From positions 35,568 to 99,567 of the forward strand of contig AZHQ01000001.1 in the NCBI GenBank assembly GCA_000504605.1: a stretch of DNA of 64,000 nt, read 5' to 3'. Below are positions 27,378 through 36,043 of this stretch, piece after piece; position 1 is the first letter of the stretch, and the number at the start of each line of letters is the position of its first letter. The notes below the pieces were generated by a model, which saw nothing but the letters and a program-made list of their open reading frames with translations, was not told where the DNA came from and made no database searches. Position numbers and translations under genes: made by a program. Origin of the DNA: an alpha proteobacterium SCGC AAA288-E13. Lineage in GTDB: Bacteria; Pseudomonadota; Alphaproteobacteria; Pelagibacterales; Pelagibacteraceae.

Positions 27378-30300
27378 GTTGTTTACTTAACTCAAGATCA
27401 ACTGCATCAATCCTTTTAGTATTTTTAGTAAGTAGAACATACATTGTTGGAGTAATATAAAGAGTTAGAAATGTACTTAAAAAAATTCCCCCAAAAATTG
27501 TTGAGCCGATGGCGAGACGTGCAGATTCACCAGCACCCGGTCCAATATTACCAAAAATTAAGGGTGAAACTGCTACACAAGTACTGACGCTTGTCATAAT
27601 TATAGCGCGAAATCTTTTTCTACAAGATTCTAAAGCAGCACTTTGAAGATTTTTTCCAGTTTTTCTCAGTTCGTTCGCCCAACTAACTATAAGTATTGAG
27701 TTTTTAACACTCATACCGATAAGAATCACGAGAGCAATTTGTGAAAAAATGTTTATGCTTGAGTTGAAAAGAAGCAAAAAAAGTATTCCACCAAAAATTG
27801 AAAGAGGAACTGTTAAAAAAATTACAAATGGATGGATGAAACTATTAAAATTTGCTGCCATGACCAAAAAGGCTGTCACCAAAGCTAATGCAAAAATAAT
27901 ATATATTTCCTTACTTACTTCTTGAATTTCTTCAGACTGACCCTTCCATTCTATTCCAGCTTCAGGAACATTGGTTTGTACAGTTTTTGTAATATAATCT
28001 ATGGCTTCTGAAAGGGTATAATTTCCTAAAAGTCGAGCACTGATGGTAACGGCACGAATTCGATCAAATCGCGATAAGATTTTTGCTGAGCCCATTTCTT
28101 CAAATTCGACAAGATTAGATAATGATATTAATTTTCCTGTAGTGTTCGAACGTACAAAAACTTTAGCTAAGTTTTCACTTTTTCTTCTATTTTCAATATC
28201 AGTTTGAAGAATAATGGGGTATTCTTTGCCCAATTTATTAAAATTGGTAATATTTTTTCCTGCAAATAAAGTCTGTACTGTTTGATTAATGTCTACGACT
28301 GAAACTCCTAAGTCCTGAGCTTTTTTTCTATTTATGATCAATTTAATTTCTGGATTTTGTCGAGTAAAATCTGATTCAATAGCCGCTAAATTTTTATTTT
28401 TTCTCAGTTCTTTCATTATTAATTTTTGCCACAGTTCTAATTCCTCGTAACTCTTTCCTTGTAGAACGAGTTGAACTGGTTTGTGAAATTCACTGACACG
28501 AATCGATTGGGGAGAAATAGGAAAACTTAAACTTTGAGGTAATGTTACAATTTTGCCCATAGCTTTGCGCATAATTTTCTTGGTACTTTCACTTCTGTCT
28601 TTCCAGTTATCAAGCAAAGCAATAATAATAAAACTATTGTAGCTATTTCCTGTACTCCATCCTGGCACCCTGAGAATCAATCTTTTGTAAGACTCATCTT
28701 CATTTTTAACTAAAGGAATCAATCGTTTTTCCATTTGTTCGGCTTTGTCAACCGTGTACTGGTAGCTACTTCCAATATCAGTCTGACCAATAATTAAATA
28801 AACTCCACGGTCCTCTTGTGGAAGCAATTCTTTAGGACTAAAATTGAAGAGCAATACAGATGCAACAATAATTAAAAACATAAATCCAATTATAACTTTA
28901 GGTTTTTTGATCCAATAATTTAATGTATCAATATAGAATTCTAAAAATGATTTATAATATTTCTCAAACTTTAAAACGATTTTAGATTTTTTCATATTTT
29001 TACTAAGATAATTTGCGGCAAGTGCTGGACTCAAGGTTAAGGCCACGAAAGAGCTAACAACAATTGCAAAAGTAAGAGTAATTGCGGTTTCTCTAAATAA
29101 TGTTCCTGATATTCCTGAAAGGAAAATCAATGGGGCAAAGCTACTGACAAGTACTAAAGTCGTGGAAATTATTGGAGCCGTAATACTCTTAGCTCCGAGC
29201 AGCGAAGCAACTAAAGGAGTTTGACCATCCTCAATTCTTTGATAAATCGCATCGGTCATGATTACACTGTCATCAGTTATAATTCCTATAGCAAGTATAA
29301 ATGAAAGAAGGACAAAAATGTTGATTGATAAATCAAAAATCCACAATCCCAAGAATGAACCAATTAAACTTACCGGCAAGGCGACCGCTGGGACTATCAC
29401 AGCTTTAAGATTACCTAAGAAAAAGTATATAATTAGTGTTACAAGCACGAAAGCTATGGCTAATGTTTTCCATATTTCAAAAATGCTAGCTTTAACAAAA
29501 GTACTTCTGTCAAATGATACGCTTAATTTTAAACCATCTGGTAAAGTTTTTTCAATTTTTTTTATTCTTTTCTTTATTCTTTGACTTAATTCTATAATAC
29601 TGGCAGAGTCCTTTGCATAGAGTCCGATTCCTACGATTTTTTCATTAGGGTTTGTATCCTTACCTTGTACTTTAAATAATACTTTTTCATTTTCTGGAGC
29701 AAATTTTACCTCAGCTACATTTTCTAAGCGAATGACATTATTGTTAACTTTTTTTATTGGTAGCTGTTTTATTGAATCTAAATCTTTGTATGCTTTTTCC
29801 ATAGAAAGAGATAATTCCAAATTGAAGCCTTCTAAACTTCCACTTGGTAAACTGATATTTTCACGACGTAGTGCTGATTCTATTTCGCTTACCGTTACGT
29901 TGTTACCAGCTAACAAAACAGGATTGAGGTATACTCTTACACTGAGTGATCTTAATCCTCCTAATTGTACACGCCCAACGCCAGGAATATTTGCGAAACT
30001 GTCTATCAAAAATCTTCGCGCATAATCTCCAAGTCCTAAGTCGGTCCATTTTTCTGAACCTATAACAGAAATCCATGCTGTTGTTGTGAAGCCGTGGGCT
30101 TGCTTTAAGATTTGTGGGGCAGAAGAATCTTGCGGCAAATTATCAACCACACGAGCAATTTTTTCTCTTACATCATTAGCAGCATTATCCAAATCTATGG
30201 AATTTTCAAATTCAATATTAATTTCAGCAACTCCTACCTGTGCTTTAGAATTTATATGTTTAATTCCCTCAACTGCACCTATAACGTCTTCCAGAGGTTC

Positions 30301-30495
30301 TATAATTTCACTTGAAATAATTTCAGCTGAAGCTCCCGCATAATCAATTTTTACCTGAACCACAGGATTTTGAATACCTGCTGGCAATTCTCTTACTGGT
30401 AATTGAAAAAATAAATAGATTCCGAAAACAACAAGTAAAAGCGAAAATACTGCCGCCGTGGTAGGTCTCTTGATGCTGACTTCCGTAATATACAT
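27367..30495 (-). CDS. RND efflux transporter (AcrB-like, HAE1 family)
   Basis: ATG at 30495 gives 1042 residues; a TTG lies two codons upstream. MYITEVSIKRPTTAAVFSLL opens the first transmembrane helix, and about 12 helices plus two large periplasmic loops are evident. The proton-relay pair is in GIITDDSVIMTDA and the partner Lys in IGMSVKNSILIV. Such pumps drive proton-coupled export of lipophilic compounds. It follows its adaptor gene by 11 bases. No outer-membrane channel gene is nearby. Confidence 0.93.
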   Translation of the reverse strand: MYITEVSIKRPTTAAVFSLLLVVFGIYLFFQLPVRELPAGIQNPVVQVKIDYAGASAEIISSEIIEPLEDVIGAVEGIKHINSKAQVGVAEINIEFENSIDLDNAANDVREKIARVVDNLPQDSSAPQILKQAHGFTTTAWISVIGSEKWTDLGLGDYARRFLIDSFANIPGVGRVQLGGLRSLSVRVYLNPVLLAGNNVTVSEIESALRRENISLPSGSLEGFNLELSLSMEKAYKDLDSIKQLPIKKVNNNVIRLENVAEVKFAPENEKVLFKVQGKDTNPNEKIVGIGLYAKDSASIIELSQRIKKRIKKIEKTLPDGLKLSVSFDRSTFVKASIFEIWKTLAIAFVLVTLIIYFFLGNLKAVIVPAVALPVSLIGSFLGLWIFDLSINIFVLLSFILAIGIITDDSVIMTDAIYQRIEDGQTPLVASLLGAKSITAPIISTTLVLVSSFAPLIFLSGISGTLFRETAITLTFAIVVSSFVALTLSPALAANYLSKNMKKSKIVLKFEKYYKSFLEFYIDTLNYWIKKPKVIIGFMFLIIVASVLLFNFSPKELLPQEDRGVYLIIGQTDIGSSYQYTVDKAEQMEKRLIPLVKNEDESYKRLILRVPGWSTGNSYNSFIIIALLDNWKDRSESTKKIMRKAMGKIVTLPQSLSFPISPQSIRVSEFHKPVQLVLQGKSYEELELWQKLIMKELRKNKNLAAIESDFTRQNPEIKLIINRKKAQDLGVSVVDINQTVQTLFAGKNITNFNKLGKEYPIILQTDIENRRKSENLAKVFVRSNTTGKLISLSNLVEFEEMGSAKILSRFDRIRAVTISARLLGNYTLSEAIDYITKTVQTNVPEAGIEWKGQSEEIQEVSKEIYIIFALALVTAFLVMAANFNSFIHPFVIFLTVPLSIFGGILFLLLFNSSINIFSQIALVILIGMSVKNSILIVSWANELRKTGKNLQSAALESCRKRFRAIIMTSVSTCVAVSPLIFGNIGPGAGESARLAIGSTIFGGIFLSTFLTLYITPTMYVLLTKNTKRIDAVDLELSKQLKK

Positions 30496-30506
30496 GATCA
30501 ATTTTT

Positions 30507-31382
30507 TTATTTGGATTTGATAATTGGCTTTATTTTCATGCTTGGTCCTACTTTCATTAAACCTTCAGCCACAACCTTGTCTCCTAGGGCTAGTCCATCA
30601 ATAACTTCAATATTTTCTTGACCTCGGATACCCGTTTTAACTTCTGTTTTTTGAATCATGTTATTGTCTATTATTTTATAAACAAATTTTTTATTTCCTT
30701 CCATTAAGAGTGCTGTATCGGGAATACTTAAAGCATTTTTTTCTTCATATACAACATCGATCTCAAGAAGACTACCTGGAATAATTTCAAGATTTTCATT
30801 ATTAATTTTTGCCCTTACCAGAATCGACCTTGTTTGTGCATCCACACGTGAGGCTACAGATTCAATTTCTCCTGTATAAATTTTATTTTTATATGCAGCA
30901 AATTTTGCCTCTATTGTCAGTCCTTTTTTTAAAACTCTAGCATAAATTTCTGGAATTTTTAAATCCGAAAAAATTGTTGTAGCGTCATCTAAAGTTAAAA
31001 TTAGTAAATTTTCAGAATCTAAAGTGTTTTCAGAAATTCCCCTTTTGCCCAAAACTCCTGTGAAAGGAGCAACAATATTTCCAGATTTTAGTTCAACAAT
31101 TACATCTCCTTTTTCCACTTTTTCGTTAAAACTTATTGGTTTTAATAATTCAGATTTTTTTATTCTAAATGAATTTGTTTTTTTAGATAAAGCTGTTCCG
31201 TAGCTTTCTATTTTTTGATTAAAATTTTTATTTTCTACTATTACAATCATCACAGCTGGCGGAGATCTTGTGCCAAATTTTTTTTGGAAGTGAATTTTCA
31301 TAGCATAACGTCCTCCTATCACTACTGCTATGATTACAAAAAAAGTTATTACTAATGTCGTTATTTTTGTCGATCTTTTCAT
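30507..31382 (-). CDS. RND periplasmic adaptor, short form lacking the alpha-hairpin
   Basis: This 291-residue adaptor has an N-terminal membrane anchor (about 7-25) and lipoyl, beta-barrel and membrane-proximal domains. The two lipoyl half-motifs, FNEKVEKGDVIVELKSG and IVAPFTGVLGKRGIS, sit side by side. In AcrA/MexA adaptors they flank a coiled-coil hairpin of 60 or more residues that reaches TolC. Here the hairpin is missing, which explains the short length. It abuts the sulfurtransferase stop codon with no gap, so the genes are coupled. Confidence 0.88.
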   Translation of the reverse strand: MKRSTKITTLVITFFVIIAVVIGGRYAMKIHFQKKFGTRSPPAVMIVIVENKNFNQKIESYGTALSKKTNSFRIKKSELLKPISFNEKVEKGDVIVELKSGNIVAPFTGVLGKRGISENTLDSENLLILTLDDATTIFSDLKIPEIYARVLKKGLTIEAKFAAYKNKIYTGEIESVASRVDAQTRSILVRAKINNENLEIIPGSLLEIDVVYEEKNALSIPDTALLMEGNKKFVYKIIDNNMIQKTEVKTGIRGQENIEVIDGLALGDKVVAEGLMKVGPSMKIKPIIKSK

Positions 31383-32201
31383 TTATCTAATTTTACCGTA
31401 CTCGCTCCAGGAACCATCGTAAATAGTAGGTGAATAGTTATCATGTATTAATCGAAACGCCAGAGCTAATATCGAAGCAGTAACTCCAGAGCCGCAAGTA
31501 AACACCGGATTTTTTAATTTGTCTGATCCTGTTTTTTTAAATATTTTAATTAAATCTTCTTTATTCTTAAATGTGCTATTTGTTTTGTTTATACATTCAA
31601 CAAAAGGAAGGTTTTTTGAATTTTTTATATGACCACTTTTTAAGTTAGGTCTGGGCTCAGGTTCTAATCCTTCAAAGCGATTTTTGCTTCTTGCGTCTAT
31701 GAGTTCAAACTTTTGGTCTATAATATTTCTTTCAATCTCTTCTATATTTTTAACTAAATCTTTTTGTTCACTGACAAAATAGTTGCTTTTTCTTATTGAT
31801 TTAGTCATTTTTGAAATAGTTTTATTTTCTAATTTCCACTTTTTTAACCCACCATTTAAAACTGATAATTTTTTTGGATTATGACCAAAATAAAAAAAGG
31901 TAAACCAACATCTGCAGGCTGAGAATACGTCAGAATTATCGTAAATAACAATTTTGTTTTCGTTGGTAATTCCAAGATCAGAGACCACTTTTTGAAAGTA
32001 ATTAGCTTTTGGAAGCATGTGTGGTAGATCAGTATTGGGGTCAGAGTTTTTATCTATATCAAAGAAAATAGCTTCTGGAATATGTTCTTCTAAATATTCA
32101 CTATATCCATCTCTTTGTGTTAAAGGCATATGCCAGGAGCAATCTATAATTTTTACTTTTCTTAAATTTTCATTAAGCCAATTAGTTGATACCAATGTCA
32201 T
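31383..32201 (-). CDS. sseA: 3-mercaptopyruvate/thiosulfate sulfurtransferase
   Basis: This 272-residue protein has two rhodanese domains. The second carries the active site CGSGVTA with catalytic Cys236. That loop is the 3-mercaptopyruvate type; thiosulfate enzymes usually have C-R-K/x-G. VSTNWLNENL and the IDCSWHMP segment are typical of the N-terminal domain. It moves sulfane sulfur from mercaptopyruvate to thiols or cyanide. It overlaps msrA by one base and precedes the RND adaptor. Confidence 0.92.
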   Translation of the reverse strand: MTLVSTNWLNENLRKVKIIDCSWHMPLTQRDGYSEYLEEHIPEAIFFDIDKNSDPNTDLPHMLPKANYFQKVVSDLGITNENKIVIYDNSDVFSACRCWFTFFYFGHNPKKLSVLNGGLKKWKLENKTISKMTKSIRKSNYFVSEQKDLVKNIEEIERNIIDQKFELIDARSKNRFEGLEPEPRPNLKSGHIKNSKNLPFVECINKTNSTFKNKEDLIKIFKKTGSDKLKNPVFTCGSGVTASILALAFRLIHDNYSPTIYDGSWSEYGKIR

Positions 32202-32650
32202 TAAAGATTTTTTTTTTGAAAATATTTTTGGTGATATTCTTCGGCTTTACAATAATTTTTTTCTTTAGATATTCTTGTTACTACTTTTCCCTTAAATTTT
32301 TCATTCTGGTTGTTAAAAATTTTTTCTGCCACTTTTTTTTGATCTTCGGAAATATAAAATATTTCACTTCTATAATTAGTTCCAATATTTAAACCTTGTC
32401 CATTAAGTTGTGTTGGATCATGAAAATCAAAAAAAAATTTCATTATATCTTCATAAGAAATTTTATTTTCATCGTATTCAAGTTTGACTACTTCAGCATG
32501 ATTAGTGAAACCACTGCATACTTCTTCATATGTGACATTTGGACTATTGCCTCCACAGTAGCCAACTTCCGTTGAGACTATTCCTTTCATTTTACTAAAC
32601 TTTTCTTCAGGACCCCAAAAGCAACCTAGAGCTAAAATAGCTTTTTGCAT
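32201..32650 (-). CDS. msrA: Peptide-methionine (S)-S-oxide reductase MsrA
   Basis: This 149-residue enzyme has the catalytic Cys10 in ALGCFWGPEE, GYCGGNSPN, TNHAEVVKLEYD and FFDFHDPTQLNGQG, in normal order. It repairs methionine sulfoxide in proteins using thioredoxin. KNYCKAEEYHQKYF near the C-terminus carries a further Cys that may act in recycling. It is the first gene of the msrA-sseA-adaptor-RND set and divergent from the EamA gene across 45 bases. Confidence 0.95.
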   Translation of the reverse strand: MQKAILALGCFWGPEEKFSKMKGIVSTEVGYCGGNSPNVTYEEVCSGFTNHAEVVKLEYDENKISYEDIMKFFFDFHDPTQLNGQGLNIGTNYRSEIFYISEDQKKVAEKIFNNQNEKFKGKVVTRISKEKNYCKAEEYHQKYFQKKNL

Positions 32651-32695
32651 AATTTTTTTATATTTAGAGAATAAAATATAAATTAATATAATAAA

Positions 32696-33580
32696 ATGAG
32701 CAAAAACATTTTGGGCACGTTATGCATGGTAGCAAGTGTCACTTTTTTCTCTTTGATGGATATTTTAGTCAAAGTTACAGATGATTATGCTGTTGGCCAA
32801 ATACTTTTCTTTCGTGCATTATTCGGCTTTATTCCTATTTTTTTTTTAATTCCCAAAAATCGCATAAAAGATTTTTATAAAACTAAAAGATGGGGTCTTC
32901 ATTTTTATAGATCATTATTTGGTGCCATCGCCATGGTAGCTATTTTTATCGCTTTAAGAAATTTACAATTAGCAGAAGTAACCGCAATGACTTTCGCGGG
33001 CCCAATATTTGTAACCCTACTGAGCATCTTCTTTTTAGACGAAAAAGTAAGAGCAAAACGTTGGAGTGCTGTTGGTTTGGGATTTTTTGGGGTCTTGTTT
33101 ATAAGCACACCAGGATTTGGATCAATAAATTATTATTACATATTTCCCATTATTTTTTGTATAGGATTTGCGGCTGTTTGTATTTTTATTCGCAAACTTA
33201 CACTCTATGGAGAAAGTGTATGGTTGATCGCATTTTATTTTACCTTAGTTAGTGGATTATGTGGACTTGCAACGTTTCCTTTTGGAGGGTGGGCAATGCC
33301 CACAAAGTTTGATTTTATCTTGCTTGTTTTGATTGGAATTTTTGGTTCTGTGGCAAATTTATTGCTGACTCAATCTTATAAACTTGCAGAAGTATCTTTA
33401 ACGACACCTCTTAAATATTTATCACTTGTTTTTGCTATCGTTTTTGGTTTTTTTATTTTTCAAGAAATACCTTCTCACTATACGATATTTGGGGCTTTAC
33501 TAATTGTTATTTCTTCTCTTATAATTTTTACAAGAGAACATCAGCTCAACAAACCGGTAATTATGCCTAGGCAACAATGA
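32696..33580 (+). CDS. EamA/DMT family transporter
   Basis: This 294-residue protein has ten predicted transmembrane helices in two EamA halves. FFSLMDILVKVT, LQLAEVTAMTFAGPIFVTLL and SYKLAEVSLTTPLKYLSLVF are typical of the drug/metabolite superfamily. Substrate unknown; relatives export or import amino acids, nucleosides or S-adenosylmethionine. Its TGA overlaps the next ATG in an ATGA arrangement, so it is coupled to the AlkA glycosylase. Confidence 0.88.
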   Translation: MSKNILGTLCMVASVTFFSLMDILVKVTDDYAVGQILFFRALFGFIPIFFLIPKNRIKDFYKTKRWGLHFYRSLFGAIAMVAIFIALRNLQLAEVTAMTFAGPIFVTLLSIFFLDEKVRAKRWSAVGLGFFGVLFISTPGFGSINYYYIFPIIFCIGFAAVCIFIRKLTLYGESVWLIAFYFTLVSGLCGLATFPFGGWAMPTKFDFILLVLIGIFGSVANLLLTQSYKLAEVSLTTPLKYLSLVFAIVFGFFIFQEIPSHYTIFGALLIVISSLIIFTREHQLNKPVIMPRQQ

Positions 33581-34203
33581 AACATCCCCCTGTATATTGG
33601 AATAAGGCAAAGAAAGTTTTGTCTAAAAAGGATCGCGTATTAAAAAAAATAATTGCAAAATATAATAAGGGTTTTTTAACTAATAAAAACAATCCCTTTT
33701 TCTCTCTGTGTCGAACAATTGTGGGACAGCAAATCTCAACAAAGGCAGCGGACTCTATTTGGTTAAAATTTGAAAAACAGTGTAAAAAAAAAATTATCCC
33801 TTCAACAATATTAAAATTACCCAGCCGTCATCTGAAACGTGCAGGTTTATCTCGACAAAAAATAAAATACTTAAAAAATCTTGCTAGGAGTTTTAAAAAT
33901 AAATCTTTCAATATAAAAGAACTTAAAAAAATGAACGATGAACAAGCTATAAATTATATAACACAGTTTAAAGGATTGGGAGTCTGGTCAGGGCAGATGT
34001 TTCAAATTTTTAATTTAAACAGACCTGACGTACTACCAATTACTGACGTTGGTCTTCTTCGCGCTATATCAAAAAATTACAGTGTATCTTACCCTCCAAG
34101 CAAAAGATTTTTAGATAAACTTTCAAAAAAACATGCAGGCTATAGGAGTGTTTTTACTTGGTTCATGTGGAGATCAGTAGATTCGGGTGAAGTTAAATAT
34201 TAA
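33577..34203 (+). CDS. alkA: DNA-3-methyladenine glycosylase II (AlkA family)
   Basis: This 208-residue HhH-GPD glycosylase has FSLCRTIVGQQISTKAAD, the helix-hairpin-helix FKGLGVWSGQMFQIF and the catalytic Asp in LPITDVGLLRAI. It removes alkylated purines from DNA as the first step of base excision repair. It lacks the N-terminal TBP-like domain of E. coli AlkA, as is common for the short bacterial form. It is translationally coupled to the EamA transporter gene. Confidence 0.9.
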   Translation: MKHPPVYWNKAKKVLSKKDRVLKKIIAKYNKGFLTNKNNPFFSLCRTIVGQQISTKAADSIWLKFEKQCKKKIIPSTILKLPSRHLKRAGLSRQKIKYLKNLARSFKNKSFNIKELKKMNDEQAINYITQFKGLGVWSGQMFQIFNLNRPDVLPITDVGLLRAISKNYSVSYPPSKRFLDKLSKKHAGYRSVFTWFMWRSVDSGEVKY

Positions 34204-34217
34204 TTTTTTCAAACGAT

Positions 34218-35108
34218 TTACTCCAACCATAATTTGTATTTTTCAATATTTTTCTGAATATGATTAGGAAGCAGTTTTAAATCTATAGCTGTTAGTTTTT
34301 GACCTTTATTAAATTTAGATACACGTTTATCCACTTTAAGATCATAAATCGTCTTTTTTTCTCCTATAATTTTATCAATTTTTTCAACACTTAAAGGTTC
34401 AATATCAAATTCTCTATGATGCAAATAGGATTTAAGTTTTTCTTCAATAGCTTTTGCATTTTTTATATTAGAAAAATGCCATCCTCCATTATCTACAAAG
34501 TAAATATCTTGATATTTAATTTTTGAAAATAAAGTGTCTATTCGCCAAAAAGGATAACCTCTATCTTTAATATTTCTTAGCCATTGAGGAGAAATTAAAT
34601 CCTTTTTTCTACATGCCTTGGTTCCAAACCAATTAAAGGAATCTAAATACAAATTTAATTTGTAATAAAACATTTTTTGTTGAAAAAAAATTAACTTATT
34701 TTTTATTTTTTTGAAATCCAAATTTTCAAGATTTGGAATTTCATCAGCATCTGATACCATTATGATATCTTTTGGGTCAGCTTCTTTGAGACCTCTAGTA
34801 ATACAATTTCTATGATAATTTTCTCTTTTAGCAGCATTTAAAATATATTTTCCAGATTTTGTACCTTCATCGTCTTTGTCATTTACCTTTTCTATCCCAT
34901 TAGGTTCATGGTCTAAAACAAAGTAACTTATTTTATCTTTGAAATGCTTAAATTTATTGATATCAAAGAATAAATCCCTTTTTTTACCACTGTGTGTAAA
35001 TTTACTTTCAACAATTACAAATTTATCAACATAGGCATCTAAACAATTCAGACGAATGTCAACGACTGTGTCCTCGTCAAAATACATGAAACAATCATAA
35101 ACTTTCAT
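34218..35108 (-). CDS. Glycosyltransferase family 17 protein
   Basis: This 296-residue protein starts MKVYDCFMYFDE and contains VDKFVIVESKFTHSG, IIMVSDADEIP with the probable metal-binding D-x-D and DNGGWHFSN. These are the features of GT17, whose animal members add bisecting N-acetylglucosamine. Bacterial and viral members probably act on surface glycans. It has no membrane segment. It is followed by nothing related: AlkA is convergent and uraD lies upstream. Confidence 0.85.
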   Translation of the reverse strand: MKVYDCFMYFDEDTVVDIRLNCLDAYVDKFVIVESKFTHSGKKRDLFFDINKFKHFKDKISYFVLDHEPNGIEKVNDKDDEGTKSGKYILNAAKRENYHRNCITRGLKEADPKDIIMVSDADEIPNLENLDFKKIKNKLIFFQQKMFYYKLNLYLDSFNWFGTKACRKKDLISPQWLRNIKDRGYPFWRIDTLFSKIKYQDIYFVDNGGWHFSNIKNAKAIEEKLKSYLHHREFDIEPLSVEKIDKIIGEKKTIYDLKVDKRVSKFNKGQKLTAIDLKLLPNHIQKNIEKYKLWLE

Positions 35109-35116
35109 AAATTTAA

Positions 35117-35623
35117 TTATTTTATATTTATTTCATTTAAACGTAAATTAGCAATCTTACCTACTTGTATGATTGCTTCTTTAAATTCACTATCAACACT
35201 ATTTAAATTTCTTTTTTTAAATTCACTTAAAATTTCTATTTTATTTTTATCTTTGACAGCAATAACGAATGGAAAACCATATTTTTGCTTATAAGATTTA
35301 TTTAAATTCTTAAATTCATTAAATTCTTCTTCAGAGCATTGATCTAATCCTGCATTACTTTGTTCTGTTCGAGAATTTGTGGTAAACAAATTAACCGTTA
35401 CTTTATCAGCTAGATCAGGATGAGCTTTAAGAATTTTCAATTGAGTTTCTTTACTAGCAGTTTCAAAAATTCCTAACATTATTGAACATAAATCTACAAA
35501 ACTATCAAAGGGTTTTTGGTTATATAGTTTTTCCGCAATCCATTTGGTCTTTTCAAAAATATTAGCAAAAATTTCAACAAATTCACTTCGAGATAATTTA
35601 TTAATTTTATCAATCGTATTCAT
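35117..35623 (-). CDS. uraD: OHCU decarboxylase
   Basis: This 168-residue enzyme carries the catalytic His in LKAHPDLADK, the conserved SNAGLDQCSEEEF and YKQKYGFPFVIAVKDK. It decarboxylates 2-oxo-4-hydroxy-4-carboxy-5-ureidoimidazoline to (S)-allantoin, the last step in urate breakdown to allantoin. It is divergent from uraH across 72 bases, and the two should share a regulatory region. Confidence 0.95.
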   Translation of the reverse strand: MNTIDKINKLSRSEFVEIFANIFEKTKWIAEKLYNQKPFDSFVDLCSIMLGIFETASKETQLKILKAHPDLADKVTVNLFTTNSRTEQSNAGLDQCSEEEFNEFKNLNKSYKQKYGFPFVIAVKDKNKIEILSEFKKRNLNSVDSEFKEAIIQVGKIANLRLNEINIK

Positions 35624-35695
35624 CGTAACAATTTTATTATGGTAAGTTTTAATATTTAAATTACTTAATTATTTATATAATATATACATAATCTT

Positions 35696-36043
35696 ATGAC
35701 AAAATTAACCACCCATTGCCTTGATACTTTTTCTGGTAAACCTGCAAAGGGTATTAAAGTGGATATTTACTTTGTTTCAGACAAACGAGAAAAGCTCAAC
35801 TCCATAGTTTTGAATAATGATGGACGGACGGACAAACCTTTGATCGAGGGAAATTCTTTTAAAGAAGGACAATATGAACTTGTGTTTTTTGTAGGAGATT
35901 ATTTTAAAAAAATAACTAACCTTCCTAAAATTTTATTTTTGGATGAAATCGTAATTAAGTTTGGAATATCTAATCCAAATGAGCACTACCATGTACCGTT
36001 GCTTGTTTCACCTTGGAGTTATTCAACTTATCGAGGAAGCTAA
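35696..36043 (+). CDS. uraH: 5-hydroxyisourate hydrolase
   Basis: This 115-residue transthyretin-related protein begins LTTHCLDTFSGKPAKGI and ends HYHVPLLVSPWSYSTYRGS. The terminal YRGS and the conserved His residues form the active site of the tetramer. It hydrolyses 5-hydroxyisourate to OHCU. No signal peptide is present, so it is cytosolic. xdhA starts at the base after its stop codon. Confidence 0.95.
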   Translation: MTKLTTHCLDTFSGKPAKGIKVDIYFVSDKREKLNSIVLNNDGRTDKPLIEGNSFKEGQYELVFFVGDYFKKITNLPKILFLDEIVIKFGISNPNEHYHVPLLVSPWSYSTYRGS

